The notes under the pieces: model-generated
Told to the model about the DNA's origin: nothing
Databases searched by the model: none
Seen by the model: only the letters and a program-made list of their open reading frames with translations
Shown here: positions 1-7,773 of the stretch, in pieces
Layout of the letters: each line of letters starts with the position of its first letter
Numbering within the stretch: the first letter of the stretch is position 1
Program-made: the position numbers and the translations under genes
Source: Gammaproteobacteria bacterium
GTDB lineage: Bacteria; Pseudomonadota; Gammaproteobacteria; Steroidobacterales; UBA11654
Direction: 5' to 3'
Assembly: GCA_029941465.1 (NCBI GenBank)
Contig: JAPYQN010000005.1
Span: 1-38,063, forward strand
DNA: 38,063 nt

Positions 1-749
1 ATATAATTAATTGAAGGGTTAGATGTCTTCATAACTTCATGCATTTGCTTGCAGTTTTCCTCAGCAACCTGCCCTAATACTCTAAGATTCTTTGCATTAA
101 TAGCCTCTCTAGCTTGCTTGATATAATTTGTATTAGCTTTCAACCAAGATTCATAAAGTGGTGAAGTCTTCCTAGAAATTTCCATGCCTTCTCTGGAGCT
201 CATTGTTTTTCTTTGATCATCTGTTATACAAACAATCACACTCAAAGGCCATTGATTAGGCTCTGCTAATGTTTGACAATCACACTGGTTCTCAATATCT
301 AATAACACAAGGCCTGGAAAAAGTGATCTTGGCGCCGAACCTGAACCTAGCATGGCAGCCTTTCCCATTTGCTGATTCGTGAGGCCTAAATTAAACAATC
401 TATTATAGGCAACAACTATTGAGGCCACACCTGATGCGGATGAGGCAAGACCTGCAGCTGTTGGAAAATTATTGTCTGATTGTATAAGGCAATGTTCGTT
501 AACTTTGCCAACTTTAGATAAATAATCAAGGGTAGGCAATAGTTGTCCTAAGTCAGGTTGGCGCTCCCCATTTAATTCCCATATGTTCTCTTGCATCTGT
601 GGTTGTTGTGATATTTTTGTGGTGGAAGTTAGGGTGTCTACAGTTAAAGATATCGAACTCATAGCAGGAATATTGTTAACAGAATCAGTCTTTCCCCAAT
701 ACTTTATTAGGGCAAAATTTGGATGGGCTATTGCAGTTACTTCTGACAA
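1..749 (-). CDS. mvaD: Diphosphomevalonate decarboxylase, 3'-truncated by the window edge
   Basis: This is a GHMP-family enzyme that decarboxylates mevalonate diphosphate to isopentenyl diphosphate with ATP, the last step of the mevalonate pathway. About 249 codons are visible. Near the N-terminus the frame reads AHPNFALIKYWGK (residues 8-20), the family signature. Residues 93-107 read NNFPTAAGLASSASG, the ATP-binding loop of this enzyme. No ATG exists in the open frame before the signature, so a TTG at 747-749 (reading M-SEVTAIAHPN) is the likely start; it fits the usual N-terminus, but no strong Shine-Dalgarno sequence is visible. The C-terminal part, where the catalytic Asp of the family is expected, lies outside the window. 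The gene is divergent from ispA, which uses its product. The family is recognised with high confidence; the exact start is uncertain. Confidence 0.9.
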   Translation of the reverse strand, partial: MSEVTAIAHPNFALIKYWGKTDSVNNIPAMSSISLTVDTLTSTTKISQQPQMQENIWELNGERQPDLGQLLPTLDYLSKVGKVNEHCLIQSDNNFPTAAGLASSASGVASIVVAYNRLFNLGLTNQQMGKAAMLGSGSAPRSLFPGLVLLDIENQCDCQTLAEPNQWPLSVIVCITDDQRKTMSSREGMEISRKTSPLYESWLKANTNYIKQAREAINAKNLRVLGQVAEENCKQMHEVMKTSNPSINY

Positions 750-788
750 TTGAATCTTTAGGCAAAAAATTAAATATGTTATTGAAAT

Positions 789-796
789 AGTATACT
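789..796. promoter_or_regulatory. Possible shared -10 region between mvaD and ispA
   Basis: The 8-base palindrome AGTATACT gives a TATACT -10-like hexamer on both strands in the 86-base gap between the divergent mvaD and ispA genes. No convincing -35 hexamer lies at 16-18 bases on either side, so this is only a weak candidate. Confidence 0.25.
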
Positions 797-835
797 GTAT
801 CTCTTTATCAATTAGAGAAATTGGAACGATTACTT

Positions 836-1726
836 ATGACACCGTTCAAAGCAAAAACCAGTGACCAAATAGAAGCAATTAATAATTATCTAGAAAGCTG
901 GTTACCTGATAGCCAAATTCCACCAAAAAACCTCCACCAAGCTATGCATTATTCAGTGATGAATGGCGGCAAAAGAATTAGACCCCTGCTTACTTTTGCA
1001 ACTGCTGAATCATTAAATATTGACCATAAAATGCTAATACCTGCTGCTGCTGCTATTGAATTACTTCATTCCTTTTCTTTGGTTCATGATGATTTGCCGT
1101 GCATGGATGATGATGACCTTCGAAGAGGACAGCCAGCAACACATAAAGCCTTTGATGAAGCAACTGCTGTTCTTGCTGCGGATGCATTATTGTCTTTAGC
1201 CTTTGAAATATTGAGTTCGGATTTAAACTTCAATGGAACAAAGGAAATTAATGCCTCTTTGATTTCGCTCATTGCAAATGCCACAGGATCAAACGGAATC
1301 ACCGGTGGACAAGCATTGGATTTAAACGCGGAAGGCCTAATTTTAGGCCAATCAGAGCTGGAACATATTTATCGACAAAAAACAGGGAAGCTATTAAGGG
1401 CATGCGTCCTATCCCCCTGCTGCTTTATTGATCTAGGATTAGAAAAAACAACGGCTCTTGAAAGGTATATTGATGCCATTGGCTTAGCTTTTCAGATTAA
1501 AGATGACATTATCGAAGCAGAAGGTGAGACTGAGGACATTGGTAAATCGTCTCATTCGGATATTGATCAAGCAAAAGCTACTTTCCCAAAAATGTTTGGT
1601 CTAAATCATGCAAAGAACAGAGTGGATGATCTTTTGTTTAATGCTAAAGAGGCTTTGTCGGTGTTTGATAGAGATGCAGAACCATTGATATCTATGGCTG
1701 AAATGATAGTCTCTAGAAGATCATAA
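836..1726 (+). CDS. ispA: Farnesyl diphosphate synthase (geranyltranstransferase)
   Basis: It condenses isopentenyl diphosphate with dimethylallyl and geranyl diphosphate to make farnesyl diphosphate for quinone side chains and undecaprenyl lipids. The 296-residue length matches IspA. The first aspartate-rich motif is at residues 85-91 (DDLPCMD), followed by DDDLRRG. The GGQALD motif is present. The second motif (residues 223-227) reads DDIIE, with Glu in place of the usual last Asp. A TTG at 821 is in frame upstream, but ATG 836 has a GGA-rich Shine-Dalgarno stretch about 9 bases before it, so ATG is preferred. The usual neighbours xseB and dxs are absent; the neighbour is mvaD, which supports isoprenoid supply by the mevalonate route. 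Confidence 0.93.
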   Translation: MTPFKAKTSDQIEAINNYLESWLPDSQIPPKNLHQAMHYSVMNGGKRIRPLLTFATAESLNIDHKMLIPAAAAIELLHSFSLVHDDLPCMDDDDLRRGQPATHKAFDEATAVLAADALLSLAFEILSSDLNFNGTKEINASLISLIANATGSNGITGGQALDLNAEGLILGQSELEHIYRQKTGKLLRACVLSPCCFIDLGLEKTTALERYIDAIGLAFQIKDDIIEAEGETEDIGKSSHSDIDQAKATFPKMFGLNHAKNRVDDLLFNAKEALSVFDRDAEPLISMAEMIVSRRS

Positions 1727-1731
1727 AAGAC

Positions 1732-2499
1732 TTAATCTCTTATACCAATTCCCTTTTTCAATAGATACACAGCCACTGATAGCAGCAGTATAAAAAAACC
1801 GCCAATCATCAATAACCCATCCACTATCTCAATATCTGAAGTGCCTAGGACACTGTAACGCATAGAGTTGACCATGTATAAAATAGGGTTCAACCGAGAC
1901 ACTGTTTGCCAAAACTCTGGTAACAAAGACACTGTGTAGAAGACGCCACCTAGATAGGTCAGTGGGGCCAGAACAAACGACGGGATAACTGCAATGTCAT
2001 CAAATTTCTTTGCAAAAATTGCATTGATCAATCCTGCTAAAGAAAAAACACTGGCAGTCATAATAATTACCAATAGGGCCAATAGTGGGTACTTGATATT
2101 TAGTTCAGTAAAAAATAACGCTATAAAAGAGACCACGGTGGCAACAAACAAACCCCTTATAATGCCGCCAGCTAAGTAGCCTATAACAATAGAGGTTTCA
2201 TCCATGGGTGAAACCAACATTTCTTCGATGTGGCGTTGAATTTTAGCGTTAAAAAAACTGCCCACTACATTACCGTATGAATTGGTTATCACTGACATCA
2301 TGATTAACCCCGGAGCTATATATTCCATATACGGATAGCCGTCCATTTCCCCTATTCGTTTACCAATTAGAGTGCCAAATATAATAAAATACAATGACAT
2401 CGTGATCCCCGGTGGAATTAAGGTTTGAACCCAAATTCTTAACACTCGACTTGTTTCTTTACGCATCAAGGCAAACATACTGATCATTTGTGGGCTCAT
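1732..2499 (-). CDS. yadH: ABC-2 type transporter permease, YadH-like
   Basis: This is the membrane subunit of an ABC exporter, 255 residues with about six hydrophobic segments, and an ABC-2 type fold is inferred. The conserved stretch near residues 180-200 (FVLAPLTYLGGVFYTVSLLP) is typical of the YadH/NodJ group. Its ATG overlaps the stop codon of the ATPase gene by 4 bases (ATGA), so the two are translationally coupled and should form one transporter. The substrate is unknown; in this group lipids, polysaccharides or drugs have been proposed. It ends 5 bases from the convergent ispA stop, with no visible terminator hairpin between them. Confidence 0.88.
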   Translation of the reverse strand: MSPQMISMFALMRKETSRVLRIWVQTLIPPGITMSLYFIIFGTLIGKRIGEMDGYPYMEYIAPGLIMMSVITNSYGNVVGSFFNAKIQRHIEEMLVSPMDETSIVIGYLAGGIIRGLFVATVVSFIALFFTELNIKYPLLALLVIIMTASVFSLAGLINAIFAKKFDDIAVIPSFVLAPLTYLGGVFYTVSLLPEFWQTVSRLNPILYMVNSMRYSVLGTSDIEIVDGLLMIGGFFILLLSVAVYLLKKGIGIRD

Positions 2500-3425
2500 T
2501 CAGTAGTCTCTTTAGATGGGTTATTGGTTAAATCAATAAATAATTCTTCTAGTCTGCCGGTCTTATTTCTCATACTAATAACGCTAATAGCTAGAGTGTC
2601 TAATTGAGCAAATACTTCATTGATTCCTTGTGACTGTAATATTGAAACCTCAATTTCTTGTGGAGATTTTAGACTTGTTTCGTACCCCTCTATTATAGGT
2701 GCCTCGGTCAGCGATTGACTCACATTGAGGATAAACACTTCTTTTTTTAGCTTTTTTAATACATTAAGCATGGAGTCATTCTCGATAATTTCCCCTTCAT
2801 CAATAATTGCAACTCGATCACACAACTGTTCAGCTTCCTCCAAATAATGGGTGGTTAAGATAATGGTTGTACCTTGTTGATTTAATTCCCTTAAAAAACG
2901 CCACATCATTCTTCTCGTCTCAATATCAACCCCTGCTGTTGGTTCATCAAGTAAAAGGAGTTTTGGCTGATTAACTAATGACCGTGCAACCATCAACCGC
3001 CTTTTCATGCCTCCTGAAAGATCTCTTGCATTGCTGTTTCTTTTTTCCCATAAACCCATTTGTTCTAGATAATATTTAGCTCTCTTCTTAGCCTCATCTC
3101 TCGGAATACCGTAAAAGCCTGCTTGATTTACAAGGGTGTTAATACATTTATCAAAGAGGTTTAAATTAACCTCTTGAGGAACCACACCAAGACAAGCCTT
3201 AGCAAGGCTTAAAGCAGTATCTATATCATGGCCAAATACTTTAACGCTTCCTGACGTTTTGTTAACTAGGGATGTTAAAATTCCTATAGCGGTTGTTTTT
3301 CCTGCGCCATTTGGTCCTAATAATGCAAAAAAATCCCCTTGATTCACCTCAAAATTAATAGAATTTAAGGCTTGGACCCCGCTTTTGTATTGCTTTGAAA
3401 GATCTTGAATTGATAATGCTTTCAT
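2496..3425 (-). CDS. yadG: ABC transporter ATP-binding protein, YadG-like
   Basis: This is the cytoplasmic ATPase partner of the YadH-like permease. Walker A is GPNGAGKTT, the signature is LSGGMKRRL, and Walker B with the catalytic Glu is LLLLDEPTAG; a switch His follows in ILTTHYLEEAEQ. The C-terminal extension with SMRNKTGRLEELF closely resembles E. coli YadG (308 residues). The open frame continues 36 codons upstream to 3533, but that extension runs under the divergent thioesterase gene and is unlike the family. The ATG at 3425 (MKALSIQDLSKQYKSG) gives 309 residues and is the better start. The two-gene organisation supports an exporter; the cargo cannot be told from the sequence. Confidence 0.9.
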   Translation of the reverse strand: MKALSIQDLSKQYKSGVQALNSINFEVNQGDFFALLGPNGAGKTTAIGILTSLVNKTSGSVKVFGHDIDTALSLAKACLGVVPQEVNLNLFDKCINTLVNQAGFYGIPRDEAKKRAKYYLEQMGLWEKRNSNARDLSGGMKRRLMVARSLVNQPKLLLLDEPTAGVDIETRRMMWRFLRELNQQGTTIILTTHYLEEAEQLCDRVAIIDEGEIIENDSMLNVLKKLKKEVFILNVSQSLTEAPIIEGYETSLKSPQEIEVSILQSQGINEVFAQLDTLAISVISMRNKTGRLEELFIDLTNNPSKETTE

Positions 3426-3497
3426 GCAACAGCATTTTGCACCCTTCTCAAAATAAAGCAATAATGTTGCTATGTTTTCATAGTGGAGCTCACAACC

Positions 3498-3947
3498 ATG
3501 ACTCAAATTTGGCATCAAAATAATATCGATCATTTAAAGGCAATGAATACTGTTCATGAGGGCACCCTTATGGAAACACTGGGTATTGTAATCACAGAGA
3601 TTGGTGATGATTATGTGAAAGGCACTATGCCGGTGAATGAAAGAACTAAGCAACCCTATGGAATCCTTCATGGCGGTGCATCATTAGCACTAGCTGAAAC
3701 GTTAGCAAGCACCGGAGCTGGGTTATGCATTGATAACACAAAATATAAGATTGTTGGTCAAGAGATCAATGCAAATCACCTAAGGTCAGCAACAGAAGGT
3801 CTAGTGACAGGGATAGCTAAACCTGTTTTTGTGGGTCAACGCACACAAGTTTGGGAAGTGAAAATATATAAATCAGAGACTGATTTTAACGATAACAATC
3901 TATGCTGTATTTCCAGGATGACAGCACTTAGGATTGACAGGGGATAG
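3498..3947 (+). CDS. Hotdog-fold acyl-CoA thioesterase (YdiI/MenI-like)
   Basis: The 149-residue hotdog protein has the PYGILHGGASLALAET core of the PaaI/YdiI group; it also carries RTKQP and the EINANHLRSA segment, which match E. coli YdiI well. YdiI hydrolyses 1,4-dihydroxy-2-naphthoyl-CoA, but homologues act on many acyl- and aryl-CoAs, and no menaquinone genes are visible here. The substrate is therefore open. ATG 3498 is preferred over the in-frame GTG at 3483 because GGAG at 3485-3488 lies 9 bases upstream. The stop codon falls inside the open frame of the following TSUP permease, suggesting coupled translation. Confidence 0.85.
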   Translation: MTQIWHQNNIDHLKAMNTVHEGTLMETLGIVITEIGDDYVKGTMPVNERTKQPYGILHGGASLALAETLASTGAGLCIDNTKYKIVGQEINANHLRSATEGLVTGIAKPVFVGQRTQVWEVKIYKSETDFNDNNLCCISRMTALRIDRG

Positions 3948-3997
3948 TTATAACTCCTTTTGTTGTTTTATTCTTTTTTACTGCCTTCCTCTATGCG

Positions 3998-4711
3998 GTG
4001 GTTGGTTTCGGTGGAGGTTCAACGTATAACGCCTTGTTGGTTATGAGCGGTGCTGATTATCAATTAATACCCATTATTGCACTTACTTGTAACCTCATTG
4101 TGGTCAGTGGGAATCTCATACAATTCCATAAACAAAAACTGATCCCATGGAAGTTTACCTTGCCCATTATTTTAGTATCGATTCCAGCTGCTTTTTTTGC
4201 TGGGAGAATAGTGATCAGTCAATCTCAATTTATTTTGGTTCTGGGATGGAGTTTATTGATATCCGGTCTCTTGATGATGCTCAGAGAAAACGAAGTACAG
4301 CAACCCTCAACCTGGCTTAGTACAAAAGCAGGCATCATAGCTAATCTAATTATTGGTTTTTTGTTGGGCGGCTTAGCTGGCTTGGTTGGCATCGGGGGAG
4401 GCATATTTTTTGCCCCTCTTTTGCATTTACAACAAAGCCTACCCACAAAACAAATTGCAGCTTTTTCCAGTGTTTTTATATTTTTTAACTCCTTTGCTGG
4501 TCTTATTGGGCAAGCAACAAAACATTCTCAATACACAGGTTTAGATAACTTCTTAGAATATATCTGGTTGTTTATTGCAGTCTTTATAGGTGGTCAAATT
4601 GGAAACAGATTGGGTGTTTCAGTTATTTCTGCAATTGTCGTTCGCCGATTAACTGGGGCGCTGGTAATATATGTTGGTATAAGGCTGCTATATATATTTT
4701 TCAGTAATTGA
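3998..4711 (+). CDS. TSUP (TauE/SafE, DUF81) family membrane permease
   Basis: This is an inner-membrane anion or sulfur-compound permease of the TSUP family. The fold repeat is visible: VVGFGGGSTYNALLVMSG at the start and LVGIGGGIFFAPLLHL near residues 127-142, in a largely hydrophobic protein of about eight segments. The coordinates use the first conventional start, GTG 3998, which cuts off most of the first membrane helix. The frame stays open upstream to 3938 and encodes a typical helix (FFFTAFLYAVVGFGG) but has no ATG, GTG or TTG there. An ATA at 3950 behind AGGGGA (3939-3944) is the most plausible real start. The 3' end abuts moaD. TSUP proteins carry sulfite, sulfoacetate or taurine-related anions; the substrate here is unknown. 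Confidence 0.85.
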   Translation: MVGFGGGSTYNALLVMSGADYQLIPIIALTCNLIVVSGNLIQFHKQKLIPWKFTLPIILVSIPAAFFAGRIVISQSQFILVLGWSLLISGLLMMLRENEVQQPSTWLSTKAGIIANLIIGFLLGGLAGLVGIGGGIFFAPLLHLQQSLPTKQIAAFSSVFIFFNSFAGLIGQATKHSQYTGLDNFLEYIWLFIAVFIGGQIGNRLGVSVISAIVVRRLTGALVIYVGIRLLYIFFSN

Positions 4712-4713
4712 TT

Positions 4714-4965
4714 ATGGAACAAACGATACAAATATCAATCCACTACTTTGCAGGGCTACGAGATGCAACAAAGAAAGATCTTGAGACAATAACAATAAGA
4801 AAAGGCGCCACCGCAGAATCTGTTTACCAACATTTAATTACAATATACAACCTACCAGACATCAAGCAATTGAAAGTGGCTATCAATGATAGTTTTGCAT
4901 CACAGCACACAGAAATAATGGATGGGGATAAATTGGTGTTTATCCCCCCGGTAACTGGCGGATGA
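4714..4965 (+). CDS. moaD: Molybdopterin synthase small subunit MoaD
   Basis: MoaD carries the C-terminal thiocarboxylate that donates sulfur to precursor Z in molybdopterin synthesis. The 83-residue ubiquitin-like protein contains HYFAGLRDAT at the start and ends in PPVTGG; the terminal Gly-Gly is essential and intact. An in-frame TTG at 4708 would overlap the preceding stop, but ATG 4714 gives the normal length. It overlaps moaE by 4 bases (ATGA), so the two subunits are co-translated. Other molybdopterin genes are not in the window. Confidence 0.95.
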   Translation: MEQTIQISIHYFAGLRDATKKDLETITIRKGATAESVYQHLITIYNLPDIKQLKVAINDSFASQHTEIMDGDKLVFIPPVTGG

Positions 4966-5381
4966 GTAATTTTTTTATCACTCAAGAAGTTATTAACCTT
5001 AATTTAATAGTGACAGAAAATCCAGACCATCAATCTGGAGCAAAATCAGTCTTTGAGGGAATTGTCAGGGACTGTAATTTAGGCAAGTCTGTTACTTCTC
5101 TAGAATATCAATGTTATGAGGAATTAGCTGTAAAAGAAGGAAGCCTTATCATCGGTGAAGCCCTGAGTAAATTCGATATCAATTATGCTTATTGCGTTCA
5201 TCGTATTGGTTTGCTCAATGTTGGGGACACTGCTGTGACTGTGTTGGTTTATGCTGGACACCGAGATGATTCATTCAAAGCGTGTCGTTTTATTATCGAT
5301 GAGGTAAAGACACGGGTCCCTATTTGGAAAAAAGAACTCTATGTATCAGGTAAAAGTGATTGGTTGCAAGGTGCAGGTTAA
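4962..5381 (+). CDS. moaE: Molybdopterin synthase catalytic subunit MoaE
   Basis: MoaE forms a heterotetramer with MoaD and converts precursor Z to molybdopterin. The 139-residue length is near that of E. coli MoaE (150). Conserved features include GAKSVFEGIVRD, the LEYQCYEELA strand, HRIGLLNVGDTAVTV, and the catalytic-lysine region VKTRVPIWKKE. It is coupled to moaD by a 4-base overlap and is the last gene of the run thioesterase-TSUP-moaD-moaE. dsbA ends 13 bases beyond it on the opposite strand. Confidence 0.95.
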   Translation: MSNFFITQEVINLNLIVTENPDHQSGAKSVFEGIVRDCNLGKSVTSLEYQCYEELAVKEGSLIIGEALSKFDINYAYCVHRIGLLNVGDTAVTVLVYAGHRDDSFKACRFIIDEVKTRVPIWKKELYVSGKSDWLQGAG

Positions 5382-5394
5382 TTATCAATGCCAA

Positions 5395-6042
5395 TTATTG
5401 AGATAAAAACTCTCTTTCGGCTAACTCTTTCACAACTGCTAACATATCTTCAAACGTTTTTACAGCAGGGCCATTGGCAGTGTATTTGCCGTTGATCACC
5501 ATAGTTGGCGTGGAACGAATTTTATATTTACTGGTTAAACGCTGGGCTCTTTTCACTTTACTTTCTACTGTGAATGAGCGAAAGCGACTCAAAAACTGTT
5601 GTTTACTAATGCCTTGCTCAGCAAACAGTTGGTAGATTTCATTTTCATCAATTAATGACTTTCTATCCAAGTGCATTGCTTTAAAGATCTTCCTGTGCAT
5701 AACATCTAAATTACCTAGCGACTCAGCAGTGTAGTAAATTCTTGCATGTGTTTTATAAGCGTCATTAAACACAACTGGCATTTTTTTAAAATCAATGTAG
5801 TCAGCCTTACTCTTTTCGAATTGGTCTAAATAGGTTTCAAAATTAAAACAGTGGTTGCAAGAGTATGCGAAGACTTCAACCACCTCTATTCTCTCTTGTT
5901 CAGCAGACATGTTCTCAGCTGAGGATAATGTTCTGTAATGTTTATTGTTTTGAAACTGCCAGTGGTTATCTGCATGACTTAGTGACGGGACACAGAATAA
6001 CAAACTAAAGCATAGCACTGCATGAACTGTTCGTTGGTTCAT
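5395..6042 (-). CDS. dsbA: Thiol:disulfide interchange protein DsbA
   Basis: This is a periplasmic oxidase that introduces disulfide bonds into exported proteins. The 215-residue precursor has a signal peptide of about 24 residues ending near LSHA. The thioredoxin-fold active site is at residues 62-65, and the cis-proline loop reads RSTPTMVING. The active-site dipeptide is unusual: CNHC instead of the CPHC of E. coli DsbA, which should alter the redox potential. The ATG follows the cytochrome c4 stop codon directly (TAA-ATG), so the two form an operon, an arrangement known in pseudomonads and other gammaproteobacteria. Confidence 0.93.
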   Translation of the reverse strand: MNQRTVHAVLCFSLLFCVPSLSHADNHWQFQNNKHYRTLSSAENMSAEQERIEVVEVFAYSCNHCFNFETYLDQFEKSKADYIDFKKMPVVFNDAYKTHARIYYTAESLGNLDVMHRKIFKAMHLDRKSLIDENEIYQLFAEQGISKQQFLSRFRSFTVESKVKRAQRLTSKYKIRSTPTMVINGKYTANGPAVKTFEDMLAVVKELAEREFLSQ

Positions 6043-6678
6043 TTAATTTGCTCCAAGCGCCTGTATGTATTCAGCAACTGCTTCAATTTCTTCAGCAGTC
6101 ATTCTTGGGGCTATGGTTTGCATCATGTTATTAATTCCAGGTTTTCGATTATGGTCGATGTATTCGTTGAGAGCATTTATTGTATAGGCTGAATGCTGAC
6201 CAGCTATTGATGGGTATGCAGCCCCAGGGTTGCCTCTACCTGTTGGTCCATGGCAAGCAATACAAGCAGCAACACCAGATGAGTTGCCTCCTCTATATAA
6301 GGACTCTCCTTGTTTAGCTAACTCGTAATCAAACGTTTTTTTGGCTGGTGTTTGTGCCTGGTAATAAGCTGCTAAATCCATCATATCTTGTTCTGAGAGC
6401 ATCATTGCCAATGGAAACATGATTGTGTTATCTCTAGTGCCATTGGTATAAGCCTCGAGGGTAGCAATCAGGTATTGTTCATGCTGACCAGCAAGACTGG
6501 GCCATTCAGGATTGGTGCTATTACCATCTTGTCCATGACACGCGGAACAAACTTGAGATTTAGCCTTGCCGGCTTCACTATCACCTTCAGCAAAAATATG
6601 ATGTGGTGATAACATGCTAAGACTTACAATCAAGTAAATAAATATTTTTATTGTTTTATGAAACTGCTTTACCTTCAC
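6043..6678 (-). CDS. Diheme cytochrome c4
   Basis: This is a periplasmic two-domain c-type cytochrome that passes electrons towards terminal oxidases. Two heme sites are visible: CSACH (residues 44-48) and CIACH (139-143), each domain followed by distal Met-containing segments (NTIMFPLAMM and NNMMQTIAPRM). An ATG at 6705 is in frame, but GTG 6678 lies 5 bases after a strong AAGGGAG Shine-Dalgarno sequence. It also gives a compact basic signal peptide (VKVKQFHKTIKIFIYLI...). The ATG at 6705 instead sits inside an inverted repeat. GTG 6678 (211 residues) is therefore preferred. The gene is cotranscribed with dsbA. Confidence 0.92.
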   Translation of the reverse strand: MKVKQFHKTIKIFIYLIVSLSMLSPHHIFAEGDSEAGKAKSQVCSACHGQDGNSTNPEWPSLAGQHEQYLIATLEAYTNGTRDNTIMFPLAMMLSEQDMMDLAAYYQAQTPAKKTFDYELAKQGESLYRGGNSSGVAACIACHGPTGRGNPGAAYPSIAGQHSAYTINALNEYIDHNRKPGINNMMQTIAPRMTAEEIEAVAEYIQALGAN

Positions 6679-6703
6679 AAAAACTCCCTTGTAATTTATT
6701 GTC

Positions 6704-6724
6704 ATTCTACTTCTTGAGTAGAAT
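6704..6724. promoter_or_regulatory. Perfect 8-base inverted repeat in the c4 / yihA divergent gap
   Basis: ATTCTACT and AGTAGAAT form perfect arms around a 5-base spacer in the 118-base gap between the divergent cytochrome c4 and yihA genes. It could be an operator or a 5'-UTR hairpin of the c4-dsbA transcript. There is no T-run after it on either strand, so it is not a terminator. Confidence 0.4.
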
Positions 6725-6796
6725 TCGTTATTATCTCTTTTATACCTTTTGAATTAAAGCACGAATTATACACTTAAGTAATTAATCAAAACCATT

Positions 6797-7384
6797 ATGA
6801 CTTTCGAAAAAATTAATTTTCTAACGAGTGCTGCTAATCTTGATCAATGTCCTGATGATTTGGGTTCTGAAATTGCATTTGTTGGCAAATCCAATGCTGG
6901 AAAATCAACAGCAATAAATGTGATCACTAATCGAAAAAATATTGCAAAAACAAGTAAAACGCCTGGCAGAACACAATTAATTAATTTTTTTAATCTTCAA
7001 GACAATAGACGATTAGTAGATCTGCCTGGCTATGGTTTTGCAAAAGCCTCTAAAGCAAAACAAAAATTATGGGGGCGTCTTGTTAGCGATTATTTAGAAT
7101 CACGAGACAGTTTAAACGGTGTGGTTCTCATCATCGATATAAGAAGGGGTGTTGGAGAAATGGACAGAATGTTTTTAGATTTCTTCTTACCATTAAATAA
7201 AATGCTGCATATCCTCCTTACTAAAGCTGACAAGCTGAATAAACATCAACAATTAGACCAATTAAGACAGGTTGAAGCTGCCTATGGCTCAATAGCAACA
7301 GTACAAGTATTTTCTGGTTTAAAAAAAACAGGCGATGATATTGCAAGAGAGGTTATTACTAAAATGCTTAATAACCCCAATTAA
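6797..7384 (+). CDS. yihA: Ribosome biogenesis GTPase YihA/YsxC (EngB)
   Basis: This is a small essential GTPase acting in 50S subunit assembly, 195 residues. G1 is GKSNAGKST (near residue 30), the G2 region reads KTPGRTQLINFF, G3 is DLPGYG, and G4 is TKADKLN. The context DLPGYGFAKASKAKQKLWG is diagnostic of the family. In many gammaproteobacteria this gene neighbours a cytochrome c4 gene or polA; both are nearby here. Its stop overlaps the convergent nucleotidyltransferase gene by 4 bases. Confidence 0.96.
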   Translation: MTFEKINFLTSAANLDQCPDDLGSEIAFVGKSNAGKSTAINVITNRKNIAKTSKTPGRTQLINFFNLQDNRRLVDLPGYGFAKASKAKQKLWGRLVSDYLESRDSLNGVVLIIDIRRGVGEMDRMFLDFFLPLNKMLHILLTKADKLNKHQQLDQLRQVEAAYGSIATVQVFSGLKKTGDDIAREVITKMLNNPN

Positions 7385-7773
7385 CTCAAATCTCCTTCAT
7401 CTCGCATTTTTCTTCTAATTTTAGTGGCACTAATTGACTCAATGGTGTCATCAAAGATTTCTTCTTCAATAGCATAACCAACGCCTCTGCCATAAGTAAT
7501 ATTGACTATATTTGGCACCAGCATAATTTCATAATGAACCCCTCTCTCAAAGCCTTCATCGAGTAAACCGTCTTGAATATTCTTACACACAGTGTCCCAA
7601 TTAAATGGGTTGTCTTCTTGGTCGTGTCCCCCAGAGGCTCCTTGAACATCTCTAACTTGAATCACCACCTGTCCTGTTTTTTCTATGCATCTTTTGAATA
7701 ATGCTTGATGACCATCATGCCAAGGTTGCCATCTACCTAACATTTGAACAGTGGGTTTTTTCCAATCAAACAT
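7381..7773 (-). CDS. Small HxGH-type nucleotidyltransferase
   Basis: This 130-residue protein has a Rossmann-type nucleotidyltransferase fold. The N-terminal motif MLGRWQPWHDGHQALF supplies the HxGH signature, and the C-terminal SISATKIRRKM matches the ISxTxxR motif that binds the nucleotide triphosphate. It therefore probably transfers AMP or CMP to a phosphorylated substrate. It overlaps the preceding kinase gene by 8 bases, so the kinase may make the phosphate ester that this enzyme activates. It is shorter than NadR or TagD-type enzymes with extra domains. Specificity cannot be read from the sequence. Confidence 0.75.
   Translation of the reverse strand: MFDWKKPTVQMLGRWQPWHDGHQALFKRCIEKTGQVVIQVRDVQGASGGHDQEDNPFNWDTVCKNIQDGLLDEGFERGVHYEIMLVPNIVNITYGRGVGYAIEEEIFDDTIESISATKIRRKMRDEGDLS

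Noticed and set aside
2496-3533. Longer start (3533) for the YadG-like ATPase
   Set aside because: The extra 36 residues are unlike the family and overlap the start of the divergent thioesterase gene.
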